A program made the position numbers and the translations under genes. This document shows positions 33,297 through 36,303 of a stretch of DNA of 36,303 nucleotides, in pieces. Each line of letters starts with the position of its first letter. Position 1 is the first letter of the stretch. The notes below the pieces were generated by a model. The model saw only the letters and a program-made list of their open reading frames with translations. It made no database searches and was not told the DNA's origin. The stretch lies in contig CALDGN010000114.1 of the NCBI GenBank assembly GCA_937942965.1, forward strand, positions 1 through 36,303, given 5' to 3'. Origin of the DNA: an uncultured Acidimicrobiales bacterium (lineage in GTDB: Bacteria; Actinomycetota; Acidimicrobiia; Acidimicrobiales; UBA10347).

Positions 33297-34001
33297 CCCG
33301 CAATGATGGCCCGAAAATCGGTTTGTGCCCGACCGCCGGAGCGATCGGGCACGGTAGGAGATCTTCCACCGACGACGACTGATGCGTTGCCGGTGGCCGC
33401 TCACAAGCCAAGGTTCAGGCGACGTGCCTCGCTGCAGGAGTCACGGCCGGCTGCGTCGATGCCGGGGAAGTTGTCGAGTCGCTATGTGCGACCGACACCG
33501 ACGCGTGCCGCCAGGGCTTGGGTGGTAGTCCTTCCCACGCCGCCGGATGGAGGGGAGTGTTCCAGTCGGCGTGGGGTGTTCTTTTGCTGGTTCGTAGCGA
33601 TTGGATGCGGGAGGCTCGGTTTCTCACGTTGGTGGCGGTTCGCATGTAGTTGAAACGCCGTGAGCTGGCCCTGTGGTCCGCGATTGCAACATCTCGGACA
33701 ATTGGATTCGGGTTGGTTGCTGTTCGGTGCTCTGCCCGCATGGATTCATGATGAACGGATCGCTGGCTTCGGTCCGTGTGGCCCCACACAGAAGCCGCGT
33801 GACGGTCGCTACGGCGCGAATCCCCATCGCCCCACAGTCCATGTCGTGAGCAACATTGTCCACACCGGCAACGATTGGAACGGATCCAGCGTTCACCAAG
33901 TCAGGACAAGTTGTGTCGGGTGATTGACCCTCCCGGCGCGCTGGAGTTGACTGGAGCTATGGCCGACATCGCATCGGTCGGCCAACTCGAAGGAGAATGA
34001 C

Positions 34002-35048
34002 GTGCCGGAGTGGACTGCAGAAGTGATCTCGTGGGTGTGTGGCGCGGGCGGAGTCGGGCTCGTGCTCGGCTGGCTTGTTGGGCGTTTCGGTGGTGGCCGT
34101 GTGTCGCGCGCCGAGTACGACTCGATCTATACCCAAGAGCGTTCGTTGCGTAACGAGCTACGCGACACCAAGGCGCATCAAGCTGCTGTCGACGCCGAAC
34201 TACGTGGCCTACGCACCCGCAACCTGACGCTCGAGGGCGAGCTCGATGCCAGTCAGCGCATCGCTGGCGAAGCGCGCGACGAGGCCACGGCCCATGCGAC
34301 CCGCGAGCTCGAGGTGCACGAGCTCGAAGGCGTCAACGCTTCGCTGCGGGCTGAGCTCGAAGCCGCCCGGATTCGCTACGCCGAGCTCCATGGCCAGCAG
34401 GCGCAGATCTTGGCCGACTTCGAAACAGCATCGGCGCAGATCGAAGCCCACGACAACGCGCAGGGTCGCATGAGCGGCGAGCTCGAAGATGCCCAGCAGC
34501 GCGCGTCGGAACTGGCCGAAGCCAACGCGTCGATCACGGCCGATCTCGACTTCGTCGCCAACCGGGTCGATGATCTTGAGAAGCGCACCGCCGTCGCCGC
34601 CGACGGCCTGTATCTCGCACGTGCTCGTGTGTCCGAAGTCGAGGGCAAGCTCGCGGCAGCACTCTCTGCGCTCCGCTCCGCGTCAGGCGATCTGTCGGCC
34701 GTGCAGGACGACATCAATGCGGCCGAGGCTGGCGCCACGGTTGCTGCGTCCGCGGAACCGACGGTGGCAAGCGAGCCAGTCGCAAGTCAACCAGTGGCAG
34801 CCGAGCCGGACACCAGTGAGCTGGCGACCGAGATGGTCGATGACAGCGTCTTCGATCTGCCCGCCGCAATGGGGACCGACACTCCCCCAGCCGCCTCCGA
34901 ACCGCTCGACCTCACCGATGCGTTCGACGCCACGGATCCGATCGATCTGACCGAAGACGCCTCCGAGCTCGCAGGCAACGGAGTCGACGCCGCCGCAGAC
35001 GCAGCCGAGGTTGCTGCCAAGCGAGCGGCGAACATCGACGCCTGGTAG
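34002..35048 (+). CDS. Membrane-anchored coiled-coil protein with acidic Ala-rich tail
   Basis: GTG with upstream AAGGAG SD; single N-terminal TM (WVCGAGGVGLVLGWLVGRFGGG), long heptad-rich region, then low-complexity Asp/Ala/Glu tail. Confidence 0.75.
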   Translation: MPEWTAEVISWVCGAGGVGLVLGWLVGRFGGGRVSRAEYDSIYTQERSLRNELRDTKAHQAAVDAELRGLRTRNLTLEGELDASQRIAGEARDEATAHATRELEVHELEGVNASLRAELEAARIRYAELHGQQAQILADFETASAQIEAHDNAQGRMSGELEDAQQRASELAEANASITADLDFVANRVDDLEKRTAVAADGLYLARARVSEVEGKLAAALSALRSASGDLSAVQDDINAAEAGATVAASAEPTVASEPVASQPVAAEPDTSELATEMVDDSVFDLPAAMGTDTPPAASEPLDLTDAFDATDPIDLTEDASELAGNGVDAAADAAEVAAKRAANIDAW

Positions 35049-35065
35049 AAGCAGCTGCTCGTCGG

Positions 35066-35776
35066 CTAGTCGATCACCACGAGCACGTCGTCGATCGACT
35101 TGCGAGCGATGTCGGGCACCTTCGTGCCCGGCAGCGGAAGCCCGATCGGGAACATCACGAACGGCCGCTCGTTTTCCGGGCGCCCAAGCAGCTTGGTGAG
35201 GAACGCCATCGGTGAGGGCGTGTGGGTGAGCGTCACCAAGCCGGCCGTGTGCAACGCGGTAATGAACATGCCCGCGGCGATGCCGCATGATTCTTTGACG
35301 TAGTAGTTCTTGCGCCGCTCGCCATCGGCTCGAACCTCGTACCGCTGTTCGAAGAGCACCACGATCCAGGGCGCGATCTCGAGGAACTCCTTGTGATGGT
35401 CGGTGCCGAGCGGTGCGAGCGCTTCTTGCCATTCCTCGTTCATGCGGTTGTCGAGGTAGTTGACGCGCTCCTCTTCTTCGGCCGCGAGCCGGATCTCGCG
35501 TTTTGTGGCTGGGTCGCTGATGGCGACGAAGGTCCAGGGTTGCTTGTGCGCTCCTGACGGCGCGGTCGATGCCGCAGCTACCGCCTGCTCGATGACCGCC
35601 TGCGGCACGGGGTCGGGAGCGAACATGCGGACGCTTCGGCGCGCTTCGAGGTGGGCATGGAACTCGCGAGCGCGCCGCTCCATTTCATCGGCGTCGAGTG
35701 TGTTGTGCTCGTACGTGATGAACGGATGCTCGGCCGCCAGCTCCGGCGACGGGTAGGGGTGCTCGTAGAGACTCAC
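35066..35776 (-). CDS. Nitroreductase family protein
   Basis: FHAHLEARRSVRMFAPDPVPQAVIEQAVAAASTAPSGAHKQPWTFVAISDPATKREIRLAAEEEE; C-terminal LGRPENERPFVMFPIGLP. Confidence 0.92.
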   Translation of the reverse strand: MSLYEHPYPSPELAAEHPFITYEHNTLDADEMERRAREFHAHLEARRSVRMFAPDPVPQAVIEQAVAAASTAPSGAHKQPWTFVAISDPATKREIRLAAEEEERVNYLDNRMNEEWQEALAPLGTDHHKEFLEIAPWIVVLFEQRYEVRADGERRKNYYVKESCGIAAGMFITALHTAGLVTLTHTPSPMAFLTKLLGRPENERPFVMFPIGLPLPGTKVPDIARKSIDDVLVVID

Positions 35777-35805
35777 CTGACGAGTCTCCCACTTGCCAGC
35801 AAGCC

Positions 35806-36303
35806 TTAGGCACAGAGCTGAAGCACCCGAAGCACGTGGTAGCCGTCGCCATCGATCGCTTCGAGGCGTCCGGTGAACGCACAGAAGCGGTCGCCTGGCA
35901 GCGGCGCGGAACCAATCAGTCCGACTGGGTCGATGTTGGCGGGAATCTGGAGTCGACCGTCGCTGTCCGGGTTGCCGATCAAGACGGTTCCGTCGACGAA
36001 GCGGAACTCGGAAACGTCCGGAATATCGAGGTCGGAACCGAACGGCTCAGCCCGCACAAGAATCGGTCGCCGCGGCACGGTGTCGTCGACCGGCTGCACT
36101 TCTTCTCGCAGATAGAGCGACGATGCCCACCCGGTCAGCATCTGCCCATCCGGCTGGTCAAGGGCAACCCAGGTCCAGTTACCGAACGGGTGCGGCACAT
36201 CGGAGCGGAAGATCCGACACTGGCCCTCGGCCAGCTCGCCGACGATCGGCTCATCAGTCGAGGGGCCGCTGCGCACGTTGAGCGTGTCCGGAGAGACGAT
36301 GCC
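35806..36303 (-). CDS. Bacterial SH3 (SH3b) domain protein, 5' truncated by window edge
   Basis: Frame remains open to the edge: ...SPDTLNVRSGPSTDEPIVGELAEGQCRIF matches the LNVRSGPS SH3b signature; the ORF-track GTG at 36276 lies inside this motif, so it is not the true start. Confidence 0.75.
   Translation of the reverse strand, partial: GIVSPDTLNVRSGPSTDEPIVGELAEGQCRIFRSDVPHPFGNWTWVALDQPDGQMLTGWASSLYLREEVQPVDDTVPRRPILVRAEPFGSDLDIPDVSEFRFVDGTVLIGNPDSDGRLQIPANIDPVGLIGSAPLPGDRFCAFTGRLEAIDGDGYHVLRVLQLCA

Noticed and set aside
33285-33653. 122-aa plus-strand ORF in the intergenic region
   Set aside because: No SD and no recognised domain; composition resembles an antisense reading of a possible relic, so listed only as a region to check.

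Overview
High-GC actinobacterial window; codon usage and gene content suggest an Acidimicrobiia/Ilumatobacter-like genome, which is inference. The left third carries ordinary metabolic and DNA-repair genes: a phytanoyl-CoA dioxygenase-like protein, a biotin-dependent acyl-CoA carboxylase alpha/beta pair, an AlkD-like protein, a FetB-like permease, and DinB with a near-perfect actinobacterial LexA box. It also holds c-di-GMP genes (PAS-like protein, membrane GGDEF-EAL, EAL-PAS). The centre, 15196-30114 on the minus strand, is one ~4970-aa secreted protein: signal peptide, N-terminal head, about 36 tandem DUF11 domains, Pro-rich stalk, LALTG sorting signal, TM and poly-Arg tail. Its membrane-proximal third is a higher-order repeat of a three-domain unit (period 1131-1137 bp). 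Thirty-five of 36 domains keep one strand-1 Lys and one last-strand Asn; the most C-terminal domain has lost both while keeping the mid-domain Asp, which suggests Lys-Asn isopeptide cross-links. To the right are a lipoprotein fusing a secretory lipase to a GDPD-like domain, a nitrobindin-like protein, a coiled-coil membrane protein, a nitroreductase and a partial SH3b protein. Everything was read by eye from the sequence and ORF track; no searches were run.
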